Shown piece by piece: positions 1 through 8,685 of a stretch of DNA of 64,000 nt. The notes under the pieces were generated by a model, which saw nothing but the letters and a program-made list of their open reading frames with translations, made no database searches and was not told where the DNA came from. The position numbers were made by a program, and so were the translations under genes. Numbering within the stretch: position 1 is the first letter of the stretch; each line of letters begins with the position of its first letter. The stretch covers positions 310,001-374,000 of the forward strand of contig JAOULW010000001.1 in NCBI GenBank assembly GCA_029881805.1, given 5' to 3'. The stretch is from Candidatus Bathyarchaeota archaeon (GTDB lineage: Archaea; Thermoproteota; Bathyarchaeia; Bathyarchaeales; Bathycorpusculaceae).

Positions 1-60
1 CTCCAACCAACTCTCTAGAATAAATTGTTAATTAGCGGTGTTTTGAAAAGGATATAAGGG

Positions 61-828
61 ATGTTCTTGCGTAAGATGAGAGGCATAAAGAAAGAATGGA
101 ATGATGCAGCAGAATCTTGGGCAGAGTTTGTGAGAAAAGGCAAGGACTATTACAGAGACGAACTAAACAATCCCGCGACTTTTAAGTTGATAGGAGACGT
201 GAAGGACAAGAGAGTATTAGACTTGGCGTGTGGAGAAGGATACAGCACAAGAATCTTGGCGACAAAAGGCGCCAAGGTGATAGGAGCGGACTTCTCGGAA
301 AAGATGATAGAACTTGCAAGACGAGAAGAAGCAAGAATGAAACAGGATATAAATTACTATGTTTTGGATGCTTCTAATCTTGAGAAGTTTCCAAGCAACT
401 ATTTTGACCTCGTAACTTGTTTCATGTCTCTTCAAGATATGAAAAACTATAAGAAAGCGATATCTGAAGTATCGAGGGTTTTGAGGAACCAAGGTCGATT
501 TGTTTTCTCGATTCCTCATCCATGCTTTGAAACAATAGCTGTGAAAGGGAAGAGAATAAGCGCTGGAGAAAGATATTTTGGAGCTGTGAAATATCCTATT
601 CAATGGAATATGGAGAGACTTAAAAGCCCATTTAGAACCTCGAGTTTCCACAGAACGTTGACGGACTATTTTGAAGCACTTTTTAGAAATAAGTTGTTTG
701 TATCGAGACTTGTCGAACCAAAACCAACAAAGAAAGGATTACAAAAATATCCTGCGCTCAGACAAGTTTTGACGAGACCACAGTCAATAGTCATCGAATC
801 AGTAGAAATCATAGTTGACTTGCAGTAA
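61..828 (+). CDS. Class I SAM-dependent methyltransferase
   Basis: Probably transfers a methyl group from S-adenosylmethionine to an unidentified small molecule or macromolecule in the cytoplasm. The Rossmann-fold motif I (VLDLACGEG, residues 52-60) and the acidic motif II (GADFS, about 75-79) are clear, and an FDLVTC stretch follows at the expected distance, as in the UbiE/Methyltransf_11 group. The length of 255 residues is normal for a single-domain enzyme. The ATG is preceded by a purine-rich ggatataaggg. Nothing in the C-terminal half identifies the substrate. The gene stands alone, followed by 232 bases without a recognisable gene. The family call is firm; the function is unknown. Confidence 0.85.
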   Translation: MFLRKMRGIKKEWNDAAESWAEFVRKGKDYYRDELNNPATFKLIGDVKDKRVLDLACGEGYSTRILATKGAKVIGADFSEKMIELARREEARMKQDINYYVLDASNLEKFPSNYFDLVTCFMSLQDMKNYKKAISEVSRVLRNQGRFVFSIPHPCFETIAVKGKRISAGERYFGAVKYPIQWNMERLKSPFRTSSFHRTLTDYFEALFRNKLFVSRLVEPKPTKKGLQKYPALRQVLTRPQSIVIESVEIIVDLQ

Positions 829-1060
829 CCAGCCTAAACCTGTTCGCTTTCGTCGTGCAAATCAGAACTCATGAGAATAGTACACGTGTGATTCATACGT
901 CAATGAAAATCGAAGAATCATGAACTTGAAGAGTTTTTAGGGATTTGTGTGTGTTTGGGATAAAACTTTACCCTAACCAACCGAAATTGCGATGAACAAA
1001 CTATGCGGAAAAGTTATAGCTGAATCGAAGTGATTTGTTGTTGAGAAATGAGTTGATTTC

Positions 1061-1498
1061 GTGGCGACAGAACATCAACGAATGATAGATGGAACACATA
1101 CACCTATTGAAAAAGAAATAACAGATTTTATTGGAGAGCCAGCAAAAGGGGCTTGGGTGAGGCTAAGACAGTTTCTCAAAGAAAACTATGACATCGTGCC
1201 AGAAATGATTTTCGACAAAAAACATGGATGGGACGTTCGTTACCGCAAAAGTGGCAAAACTCTAGTCACGCTTACACCAGAGAAGGGAGCCATTAGAATC
1301 CTCATAGTCCTTGGCAGAAAAGAATCTGAAAAAGCTCTTTCAATGCGGAATGAATTAAGCCCCAAGATGTATAAGCTAATAGAAAACACAAAGCAGCTAC
1401 ACGATGGACGCTGGTTATGGATTAGGCTATTTCAAATCAAGGATGCCGGGGACGTAGAAAAACTATTGCCGCTAAAGAGAAAACCAAAGAAAACGTAG
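1061..1498 (+). CDS. DUF3788-family protein
   Basis: A soluble protein of 145 residues that resembles the DUF3788 family, whose members have no established biochemical role. The recognisable part is the central block with KHGWDVRYRKSGKTLVTL and then a run that includes RILIVLGRKE. The last ten residues are strongly basic (KRKPKK). The longest reading starts at a GTG. An in-frame ATG at 1082 is an alternative that would remove only seven residues, and no strong ribosome-binding site decides between them. No operon partner is evident. Confidence 0.65.
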   Translation: MATEHQRMIDGTHTPIEKEITDFIGEPAKGAWVRLRQFLKENYDIVPEMIFDKKHGWDVRYRKSGKTLVTLTPEKGAIRILIVLGRKESEKALSMRNELSPKMYKLIENTKQLHDGRWLWIRLFQIKDAGDVEKLLPLKRKPKKT

Positions 1499-1663
1499 CT
1501 CTTGAATCGAGTGCTTTTTGGTTTACGGAAGTTTTATTATTCCAGCTCCAGCTTCCTTCTCAGCTTCAGAACCAATGCGCGCGCGCACCAAATTCCAATA
1601 AAACAGACAACAGTTTAGTTATGATATTGCAGCATACGATAACTGTGTTAAAAAGCCAATTTT

Positions 1664-1876
1664 TCAAAGGCTCATTGGGAAACGATAGTTTCTTCTTCTG
1701 CCGATCCAATCGCCTATAAATGCTCCTATTATGTAGGGCACCGTGAAAGTTATTAGTGTTGAGACTGGGGTTCCTAAATGGCTGCGGACATAGCCACCAA
1801 GGGTTACGGCATAAACTAGGGATAGAATGAATCCGATTGGAGTGATTCCAAAAAGGATGTAAGCCGCTCTGTTCAC
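1664..1876 (-). CDS. Small membrane protein, two predicted TM segments
   Basis: A 70-residue protein of unknown function with two hydrophobic segments (about residues 5-28 and 40-56) separated by a short polar loop, and a basic tail rich in Arg (GRRRNYR). The topology suggests both ends on the same side of the membrane. Its ATG overlaps the stop of the upstream small membrane gene by four bases (ATGA), so the two are very likely translated together and may form one complex. No known family is recognised. Confidence 0.6.
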   Translation of the reverse strand: MNRAAYILFGITPIGFILSLVYAVTLGGYVRSHLGTPVSTLITFTVPYIIGAFIGDWIGRRRNYRFPMSL

Positions 1877-2136
1877 TCCATTCCCTCGTCTACTTCGCCC
1901 ATTTCGCTTTCTTCGTACACTTCCTCTATTCCGTTCACTCTGTTTGCTTTCATGGAGGGTCTAATGCGAAGGTAGTAGGCGATACCTGTGCAGAATAGGA
2001 TTAGAACAAACCAGCCTGCCGCTCTCTCTAAAGAATAATGCAGAAAAAAGTAATTGAAAACTGCCAAAGCTATAGCGTTTAGGAAAATACCTATCCATAG
2101 AGGCTTCCACCACCAAGGCCTAGTATCCTTGACCAT
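1873..2136 (-). CDS. Small membrane protein with acidic tail
   Basis: An 87-residue protein with a Trp-rich N-terminus (PWWWKPLW), two hydrophobic segments (about residues 12-32 and 40-57) and a markedly acidic C-terminus with many Glu. A gaaggcac sequence just before the ATG may act as ribosome-binding site. It is the first gene of a two-gene unit with the next small membrane protein, with a four-base overlap. The opposite charges of the two C-termini (acidic here, basic in the partner) make a direct contact plausible, but that is only an inference. Confidence 0.6.
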   Translation of the reverse strand: MVKDTRPWWWKPLWIGIFLNAIALAVFNYFFLHYSLERAAGWFVLILFCTGIAYYLRIRPSMKANRVNGIEEVYEESEMGEVDEGME

Positions 2137-2450
2137 GTGCCTTCAGAAGACAATTATCTCAATAGTTTAATTTAAGAGTTTCCTTCTTAGCCTCGTAGCC
2201 ATGGCATGTGTTCCTGAGAATTTTCGTGCTCTGAGCTGTGTCTCCGAATTATGTACTTCTCTTTCACACTAGAGCAGCTCCATTCTCTGACCTTCACAAG
2301 CTTTTTTCAATTTGGTCCAGCTATGATTTTTTCGCAAGAATCGAAAACTGAATTCTGTAAAGTGACAGAAGTCAGATTCAATCACTGGAAGTTAATTTGA
2401 TATGCAGTTGATTCCTATAAGTGTTCAAGAGAGGACCTAGGTTGGTTGGA
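2137..2450. other. Intergenic stretch with no recognised gene
   Basis: These 314 bases separate two minus-strand genes. Both strands carry several stops in every frame. The only readable pieces are fragments of about 20-35 residues on the minus strand, without recognisable similarity and without a convincing start. No tRNA, hairpin terminator or repeat was found. It could contain a decayed gene, but nothing here supports a specific identity. Confidence 0.4.
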
Positions 2451-2876
2451 TTAAACTTCAACCACTAGCGTAATTTTCACTTTTTGCTTTGAGCTTCTTA
2501 GCTTTTCGACAAGCCTTCTTGAGAAATCATTTGCCGCTTTCGTAGCTTGAATCGCCAACGTTCGACCACAAATGTGATTGCTTTTTCTTACAACCATATC
2601 TGTAGGATGCGTCAAAATCATTCGTGGATCTCCATAGGCGCTTATCACTTCCATGATTCCTCCAGCCTCGACTAGAATGGTTAGTTTCGCCTTTTCTTTG
2701 CATAGGCTTTTCTTAAACTCACTGCTTAAATCAACTAGAGCCTTATCTGCTGACGCTGCGATTATGCAGTCGCCCTTCTTTGATAACACTGCGTCTTTCG
2801 TGATTTCAAAAGTTGTTTTATGTGTGGCTTGAATGTTCTCATGCCCGTAGGCAATGACGGTTTCAGATAACTTCAT
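2451..2876 (-). CDS. DUF371-family protein
   Basis: A 141-residue archaeal protein matching DUF371, a family without known activity. Typical features are the N-terminal AYGHENIQATHKTT block, the GDCIIAASADKA segment, and the later HPTDMVVRKS and HICGRTLAI pieces. The many alternating beta-strand and helix segments suggest a compact single-domain fold. The sequence aaggtt lies shortly before the ATG. The acetyltransferase gene lies downstream on the opposite side of a short gap and is not obviously co-transcribed in function. Family call good; role unknown. Confidence 0.75.
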   Translation of the reverse strand: MKLSETVIAYGHENIQATHKTTFEITKDAVLSKKGDCIIAASADKALVDLSSEFKKSLCKEKAKLTILVEAGGIMEVISAYGDPRMILTHPTDMVVRKSNHICGRTLAIQATKAANDFSRRLVEKLRSSKQKVKITLVVEV

Positions 2877-2902
2877 ATAAGTAACCTTGCGGCCAGCGTT
2901 CC

Positions 2903-3349
2903 TTACAGTTCTTTGGCTAGGTATATAGCTGTCTTTCCATTTCGGTAAATTTTGTCATTGTATCCGCATATTTTGAAACCACTTTTTAAACACAGTTGTA
3001 AGGCTGGCATGTTGTCGGAGGCAGCGTCAAAAGTCATTACTCTGGATTTGCCTTTTTGCGCGAAATCTTCCATAGCCTCTAATAGCCGAGTTCCTATGCC
3101 TTTACGCCTATTTCTAGCATCCACGAGAACCGTTATGACATAGGCACTGTTGTTCCATCGGTAAAAATGCATGCGAGAATAGCCAACAACTTTCCCATTT
3201 TCCTCCGCCACAAAAAACCTGCATTTTTCATTCGGATTGTCGACCTCGAACAGGACGCGCAAATCTTCGTTTGTAGGCTCGCCATTCCTTTTTTCCAACT
3301 GCTGTATACTCGGTAAATCTTTGATCGTAGCTAATCTGATTTCCAGCAA
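2903..3349 (-). CDS. GNAT-family N-acetyltransferase
   Basis: Transfers an acetyl group from acetyl-CoA to an unidentified amine. The acetyl-CoA-binding motif A is visible as NRRKGIGTRLLEAME, and the preceding strand contains VITVLVDARN; the C-terminal LCLKSGFKICGY matches motif B. The reading frame is open to a TTG at 3361, but a GGTGG lies five bases before a TTG at 3349, giving the usual GNAT beginning MLEIRLATIKD, so 3349 is preferred. The gene begins about 20 bases after the stop of the HTH/S-layer-like gene on the same strand, which suggests co-transcription. It could act on proteins (RimI-like), but the substrate cannot be read from the sequence. Confidence 0.8.
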   Translation of the reverse strand: MLEIRLATIKDLPSIQQLEKRNGEPTNEDLRVLFEVDNPNEKCRFFVAEENGKVVGYSRMHFYRWNNSAYVITVLVDARNRRKGIGTRLLEAMEDFAQKGKSRVMTFDAASDNMPALQLCLKSGFKICGYNDKIYRNGKTAIYLAKEL

Positions 3350-3367
3350 TCTAACCACCAAACAAAA

Positions 3368-4333
3368 CTATTCCAAAATTTCTATAGAATCAACTTTTCC
3401 ATCGCCATCCAAGTCGAATCCCTGTATAACCGCTGCAAACGTATCCTCACCTCTATAGCCTTTGAGCGTTTTTCTCCAAAAGTTTGTCAAAGCCAAAACA
3501 CATGCTTTTGTGCCTACAGCCTTGTTTCCCGCCAAAACTATGATCTGCTTACTGTTGTCCCATGGATTTGCGATTTTGGCTATTAGCCCGGCGGTGTCTG
3601 CGGTGTAGACATTTGAGGTTTTCTTTGAAACCAATCCGCCGAATAGGAAGCCCTGCTCTGAGGGCTGCATGTTGAATCTTATCGGTAAAAATTCATTCAA
3701 TTCTTGTGTTAGAAGATTAGTTCCAGGTCCGCCTACGAGGATGAGGTTGTTTTTCTCTTCTTTTTCTGCCTTCATGTCAACATCGAGTTTTATGATAAAT
3801 TCTTCGGGCATTACGGTGAATTGTCCTAGGAAAAACGTCAGGTGAGACGCATAATGTCCGTCCCTCGCGCTTGTCTTGAAAGGTCCATGTGGTGTTGGGC
3901 TTCCAACGACTATTTTTCCCTCGAATGTGCCATTTTCTCGGATAAATTCTTTGAAGAATTTCTGAACCTGTTCATCCATACTTAGAAGAGACAGTCTCTT
4001 TACCGTCCTGTATTTCTGCGGAAGTTCTATTCCGAACGCTGGTGAAGTCGCTCTGTAGTACTTTGCTATTGCCCCTTTCTTTTCCTCCTCCCTGACAACG
4101 ATTATAGCCCCGGCTTTTGCAAGTTTCCTTACATGATAGTAAACTTTCTGCTCATGAATCTTCAATTTTTTAGCTATTTCCAAAGGATACATTTCCTTCT
4201 CGGAAAGCATGACCAAAATGTTCCAGCTCAACCTATTCAAAATCATTTTGAGTCTTTGGGGATCCTTTACTATAGTAATTCCTTTGACCTTTTGTGTTTT
4301 ATTTTCTTCTTGAAGTAGCAGTTTCTTGTCCAT
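3368..4333 (-). CDS. Winged-HTH protein fused to S-layer-like domain and EF-hand-like tail
   Basis: Residues about 30-110 form an ArsR-like winged helix (ILVMLSEKEMYPLEIAKKL, then VYYHVRKLAKAGAI), a DNA-binding architecture. The rest, from about 140, resembles the paired halves of archaeal S-layer protein domains: VVGSPTPHGP, then ILVGGPGTNLLTQEL, and near the end IIVLAGNKAVGTKACVLAL. The last residues (FDLDGDGKVDSIE) read like a calcium-binding EF-hand/dockerin loop with Asp at alternate positions. There is no signal peptide or membrane segment, so the protein is predicted to be cytoplasmic despite its surface-type domain. Archaeal regulators with such a C-terminal domain exist as unexplained architectures. 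Upstream lies a 333-base region shared with glmS, read in the opposite direction. Confidence 0.7.
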   Translation of the reverse strand: MDKKLLLQEENKTQKVKGITIVKDPQRLKMILNRLSWNILVMLSEKEMYPLEIAKKLKIHEQKVYYHVRKLAKAGAIIVVREEEKKGAIAKYYRATSPAFGIELPQKYRTVKRLSLLSMDEQVQKFFKEFIRENGTFEGKIVVGSPTPHGPFKTSARDGHYASHLTFFLGQFTVMPEEFIIKLDVDMKAEKEEKNNLILVGGPGTNLLTQELNEFLPIRFNMQPSEQGFLFGGLVSKKTSNVYTADTAGLIAKIANPWDNSKQIIVLAGNKAVGTKACVLALTNFWRKTLKGYRGEDTFAAVIQGFDLDGDGKVDSIEILE

Positions 4334-4666
4334 TATTCTTCATAAGCATAAGGTCTTATCCATTATTAAAATTTTTATTATGGTAAACAAACACAGTGCT
4401 AAAGATAACTCTACAAAGCCTCAGAGAGTTAAAATATGGTTTTGGGGGTTGAACAGGCAAGAATGGTGGTGAAATAGACACTGCTATAAGATTTTTATCG
4501 GTAGTTTCAAGAAACAATCACTCGTTTCAAGACAGAATACACCAAAAAATGGGAAAAAACCCTAAAAATTTTTTAGAACTAAAATTTTTCTCCTAAAAAT
4601 GCTTATTAAAACCAAACACATTTGAATAAGGCTTGCAGTAGCCATAACAACAATGAGGCCTAAAAA
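4334..4666. promoter_or_regulatory. Divergent intergenic region upstream of glmS
   Basis: These 333 AT-rich bases separate the HTH/S-layer-like gene from glmS and must hold both promoters. On the plus strand a TATA-like cttattaaaa near 4600-4610 and a GAGG at about 4652, followed by an A-run just before the ATG, suit glmS. On the minus strand the A/T block at about 4345-4375 is a candidate for the other gene. A 30-residue open frame at 4380-4474 has no recognisable features. No glmS ribozyme-like element is expected in archaea and none was seen. Confidence 0.45.
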
Positions 4667-6496
4667 ATGTGCGGAATATTCGGTTGCGTTTTAAAGGATG
4701 GAAACGCTGCGCCTCTTATACATGCAGCTTTGAAACGACTTGAATATCGAGGATACGACTCGGTAGGAGAAGCAACCCTTTTTGAGGGCAAGCTTTACGT
4801 AAAAAAGGACCGTGGAATGATCGATGAAGTTCATAAGGTTCACAATTTAGATGATTTACCAGGAACCATCGGCGTTGGGCATACGAGATGGGCTACACAT
4901 GGCGCTCCATTGGAGGTTAATGCGCATCCGCATGTTGATTGCAGCGGGCAAATAGCGGTTGTTCACAATGGGATTATCGAAAACTTTTCTGAGTTGAAAT
5001 TGGAGCTTGAGAATCGCGGTCACACGTTCCAGTCTAAAACTGATACTGAAGTAATAGCGCACCTCATTGAAGAGACTCTGAAGGCAAATCCTAGTCTAAG
5101 CCTTGCAGACGCTGTTCTTGAAACTGTGAAAAAGCTTGAAGGCTCGTATGCGGTTGCCGCGTTGTCGCAAAGGGAACCAGACAAAATAGTATGTGTTAGA
5201 AATGAGAGTCCACTCGTTGTTGGAATTAATGAAAACGCAATTTACTGTGCTTCTGACATCCCTGCGTTTTTGCCTTTAACAAACAAAGCAGTCATAATTG
5301 ACGATGGCGAAATTGTGATACTATCATTAAAGGGCTATGAGATTAAGAAGATTGCCGATTCGAGTCTAGTTTCACGAGAGCCAAAACTTATTGACTGGTC
5401 GCCCGAAATGGCTGTCAAGCAGGGTTATCCACATTTCATGCTCAAGGAAATTCATGAACAACCAGAATGTTTGCGGAACACACTTCGGGTGCAAGAGCAT
5501 TATATTGATTTGATGTCTAGCTTTCTTGACCGCGCTCGAGAATGTTTCCTTGTGGCTTGCGGAACATCGTATCATGCTTGTTTGGCTTCGTCCTACATGT
5601 TTTCTAAGCTTGCCTTTCTGGCAACTTACCCAGTAATAGCCTCTGAATTCGTTGAGCAACATGGCAAATCAGTCAACATCGACAGCACAATTCTTGCAGT
5701 AAGTCAGTCTGGCGAAACAACAGATACACTCGCTGCTCTGAACTGTGCTCGTCAAAGAGCCGCAACAGTCCTTGGACTAACGAATGCTATCGGCTCAACC
5801 TTGACAAGGATTTCAAGAGTTTACATTTGTCAGCAGTCGGGTCCAGAAATAGGAGTGGCAGCAACGAAAACATTCACGTCTCAGCTTTCAGTGTTGGCAC
5901 AACTAGCTTTAGGGCTTGCAAAGAAAAGGGGCAAAATTTCTCAAGATGAAATGGACTTTTTGAAGGAAAAACTGAAGAAATTGCCTGCAACTGTCGAAAC
6001 CATAATTCAGACGCAAGAAGAAAAAATGAAACAGATTGCCAAGAAATACAAAGATGCAAAAGGATTCTTTTTCTTAGGTCGCGGAATAAGCACGGCTACG
6101 GCTTACGAGGGCAGACTTAAGCTTATGGAGATAGCATACGTGCCAGCCATTGCCTTTCCAGCAGGAGAAAGCAAGCACGGACCAATAAGCTTGGTGGAAC
6201 CTGGCTTTCCTGTAGTTTTCATATGCCCGAAGGACGAGACCTACAAGACATTGATTGGCAACATAATGGAAATGAAAGCTAGAGGGGCCTCAATAATTGC
6301 GGTCATAGAAGAAGGCGACGAGGAAGTCAGGAGACTGGCTGACGATTACGTTGAGGTTCCAAAAGGAATCCCTGAAGTTTTGTCTCCGATACCCTTCGTC
6401 ATTCCGTTACAGCTTCTAGCGTACTATATGGCTATCGAAAGAGGTCACACTCCAGACACACCAAGAAACTTGGCGAAATCCGTCACAGTGAAATGA
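4667..6496 (+). CDS. glmS: Glutamine--fructose-6-phosphate aminotransferase (isomerizing)
   Basis: Makes glucosamine-6-phosphate from fructose-6-phosphate and glutamine, the first step to UDP-GlcNAc for surface glycans. The start MCGIFGC places the nucleophilic cysteine at residue 2 after Met removal. The class II glutaminase domain continues with GHTRWATHG and NGIIEN to about residue 230. Two SIS sugar-isomerase domains follow, with CGTSYHA, SQSGETTDT and the C-terminal KHGPISLV and ESKHGP region; the protein ends NLAKSVTVK, the canonical GlmS terminus. The length of 609 residues is typical. It is the only gene of its pathway in this window and stands alone behind a long upstream region. Confidence 0.97.
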   Translation: MCGIFGCVLKDGNAAPLIHAALKRLEYRGYDSVGEATLFEGKLYVKKDRGMIDEVHKVHNLDDLPGTIGVGHTRWATHGAPLEVNAHPHVDCSGQIAVVHNGIIENFSELKLELENRGHTFQSKTDTEVIAHLIEETLKANPSLSLADAVLETVKKLEGSYAVAALSQREPDKIVCVRNESPLVVGINENAIYCASDIPAFLPLTNKAVIIDDGEIVILSLKGYEIKKIADSSLVSREPKLIDWSPEMAVKQGYPHFMLKEIHEQPECLRNTLRVQEHYIDLMSSFLDRARECFLVACGTSYHACLASSYMFSKLAFLATYPVIASEFVEQHGKSVNIDSTILAVSQSGETTDTLAALNCARQRAATVLGLTNAIGSTLTRISRVYICQQSGPEIGVAATKTFTSQLSVLAQLALGLAKKRGKISQDEMDFLKEKLKKLPATVETIIQTQEEKMKQIAKKYKDAKGFFFLGRGISTATAYEGRLKLMEIAYVPAIAFPAGESKHGPISLVEPGFPVVFICPKDETYKTLIGNIMEMKARGASIIAVIEEGDEEVRRLADDYVEVPKGIPEVLSPIPFVIPLQLLAYYMAIERGHTPDTPRNLAKSVTVK

Positions 6497-6579
6497 CCAG
6501 TTTGTTTTATTCCACATACTTCTTTCAAATGCAAATACGTTAAAAGTCTATTTCGCTATTATCTGTTTGGTGCTCTGAT

Positions 6580-7289
6580 TTGGAGAATAGAGAATGGGGA
6601 AAACTCGTTGACGCCTTAATAAAAGAAGGCATTCTCCGCTCGCCAAAAGTTATCAAGGCAATCCGTTCCATGCCACGAGCAAAATTCCTTCCGGAAAACA
6701 TGCAGTCCTACAGTGCCGCGGATTCGCCGCTTCCAATTGGTTTTGGGCAAACGATTTCGGCGCCACATAGTTTCAGCACTACTGCTGAGCTAGGCGAAAC
6801 ATGGTTTCAATTATGAACGAAGCCCTCCAACTGGAAGTCGGTCACAAAGTGCTGGAAGTCGGAGCGGGATCCGGGTGGCATGCCGCCACAATAGCAGAGA
6901 TAATAGCTCCTAAGGACGCGCCTAGAAGCGAATGGGGACACGTATATACAGTGGAGATTGTTCAAGGGTTAGCTGAATTCGCGAGAAAAAACGTTATGAA
7001 CACTGGATACAGTGACCGCGTAACAATAATTTGCGCAGACGGTTCTATAGGACATGCAGAAAAAGCTCCTTACGACAGAGTCTTGGTGACGGCAGCAGCA
7101 CCAACCGTTCCTGAACCGTTAATCGACCAACTAAAGCCTGGTGGAATCATGCTAATTCCCGTTGGAAGCGTATCCCTATTCCAAAACCTCATGAAGATCA
7201 CTAAAGGAGCTGACGGAAAAATTAAGGAGGAAAACCTCGGCGGAGTAGCCTTCGTACCCTTAACTGGACGTTGCGGTCACGAATTTTAG
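6580..7289 (+). pseudogene. pcm: Protein-L-isoaspartate O-methyltransferase, frame-disrupted
   Basis: The two halves of a PCMT (repair methyltransferase for isoaspartyl residues) are in different frames. The first frame (6580-6816, TTG start, 78 residues) carries the N-terminal part up to IGFGQTISAPH at residue 63. The family expects Met-Val-x-Ile-Met next. Those residues occur in the -1 frame from an ATG at 6801, which continues through the SAM motif VLEVGAGSGWHAA to the C-terminus at 7289 (162 residues). Joined directly, the halves give about 225 residues, the normal size. The interruption is 32 bases (6769-6800) that encode nothing PCMT-like and contain an inverted repeat. It is flanked by near-identical ACATaGTTTCA / ACATgGTTTCA copies 34 bases apart. 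It may be a pseudogene, a split gene translated from two starts, or an assembly error. Confidence 0.75.
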
Positions 7290-7291
7290 GG

Positions 7292-8593
7292 CTATTCCAT
7301 CGAAAGTTTTTCCTTGTAGGCTTGTAGGTCCAAGAAGCCATGACCACTTATGTTCATGCAAATTACCTTTTCCTTCCCTGCCTTTTCAGCTTTTAATGCT
7401 TCATCTATACCTGCTCGCACTGCATAGCTAGATTCGGGTGCTATGAGCCATCCCTCTGTTTGAAGGAAAATTCTTGCTGCCTCAAAGATTGCTTTTTCAT
7501 TTGCTGGGTAGGCAATTGCTTTCACAAGGTTATGGTGTCTAAGGGCGCTGATCAGCGGAGCCGCTGCATGATAACGTAAGCCATCAGCCTTTATCGGCAC
7601 CATCTCTGTTTTGTGCCCGAGTGTAAACATTTTAAGTAGAGGTGTATGCTCTGCTACGTCGCCAAAGTCGTAACGGTATTCTCCTTTAACAAGGTTAGGT
7701 GCAGCTTCAGATTGTGCGGCCAAAAACTCGCATTTGCGCTTTTTCTGAAGAACTTCACCCGCGAAGGGCAAAGCTATTCCGCCGAAGTTTGAGCCTCCGC
7801 CTAAGCAGCCAATAATTAAGTCTGGAGAGTCATCAACAAGCTCAAACTGTTTTATGGATTCTAAACCAATGATCGATTGATGTATGAGAACGTGGTTGAG
7901 AACAGAACCCAAGCAGTAAACACTTCCATCATGAGTTTCAGCGTATTCTAAACCTTCTGAAACAGCTATGCCCAATGATCCTTGATGATTCGAGTTTTTA
8001 GCTAGAAGTGACCGTCCAAAGTTTGTTTCCTTGCTTGGTGAAGAATGCACTTCTGCTCCCATGAGTTTCATTAGCGTGCGTCTGTCGGTTTTCCAGTTGT
8101 ATACGGCTCGAACCCAAAAAACCACGCAGTCAAGTCCCATGACAGTGGCTGCATAGGAAAGAGCGCTGCCCCATTGACCTGCGCCGGTCTCAGTTACCAA
8201 GGTTGTTTTCCCCTCTTTTGCTGCGTAATAAGCTTGAGCCAAAGCTGTGTTCACCTTATGCGAGCCGGTAGGCGACAGGTCTTCACGTTTGTAGTACAGT
8301 CTTACATTTCTCAGTCTCAAATGCTTCTCCAGTCTTTTAGCTCTGTAAAGCGGGCGAGGTCGCCCAGCTTGAATGTACAGACTCCTTATTTCCTCAGGAA
8401 TTGGGGTCCACCTTTCAGTTGCTTTCTCTTGTTTCAGACATTCATGCGTCATTGTTTTGCCAAGAAACTCCATGCGGGAGGGGCCTGACTCAGGTTCCTT
8501 TGGTGCTGGTAACGGTTCAGGCAAGTCTGGCGCAATGTTATACCATTTTGTTGGCAAATCATCTATCGATAGCGCGATTTGATTCTTCTCCAT
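7292..8593 (-). CDS. trpB2: TrpB2-type tryptophan synthase beta chain
   Basis: A PLP enzyme that condenses indole (or phosphoserine/serine) to tryptophan. The catalytic lysine lies in SPTGSHKVNTA, followed by VTETGAGQWGSAL and the glycine-rich phosphate-binding loop GCLGGGSNFGG. The N-terminal extension and overall size (433 residues) are those of the TrpB2 branch, which in many archaea does not pair with TrpA. No trp operon genes are near, which agrees with a stand-alone role. The frame is open to a GTG at 8602, but GGGTGA lies six bases before an ATG at 8593, so that start is used. It converges with the broken pcm gene two bases away. Confidence 0.9.
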   Translation of the reverse strand: MEKNQIALSIDDLPTKWYNIAPDLPEPLPAPKEPESGPSRMEFLGKTMTHECLKQEKATERWTPIPEEIRSLYIQAGRPRPLYRAKRLEKHLRLRNVRLYYKREDLSPTGSHKVNTALAQAYYAAKEGKTTLVTETGAGQWGSALSYAATVMGLDCVVFWVRAVYNWKTDRRTLMKLMGAEVHSSPSKETNFGRSLLAKNSNHQGSLGIAVSEGLEYAETHDGSVYCLGSVLNHVLIHQSIIGLESIKQFELVDDSPDLIIGCLGGGSNFGGIALPFAGEVLQKKRKCEFLAAQSEAAPNLVKGEYRYDFGDVAEHTPLLKMFTLGHKTEMVPIKADGLRYHAAAPLISALRHHNLVKAIAYPANEKAIFEAARIFLQTEGWLIAPESSYAVRAGIDEALKAEKAGKEKVICMNISGHGFLDLQAYKEKLSME

Positions 8594-8685
8594 GATTTTC
8601 ACCCTTTTGAAGGACTTTTATTATTGACACACTTTCAAGTTAAAGATTTCTATTCAGAACATTTCATTACAATCGAGGGCGAGCG

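Noticed and set aside
4380-4474. 30-residue open frame upstream of glmS
   Set aside because: No ribosome-binding site and no family; the region is better explained as promoter DNA.
6769-6800. BHB-type archaeal intron in pcm
   Set aside because: The length fits and removal restores the frame, but the central four-base helix expected between the intron start and exon 2 (GTTT with TGGT) does not form properly, so a bulge-helix-bulge site is not supported.
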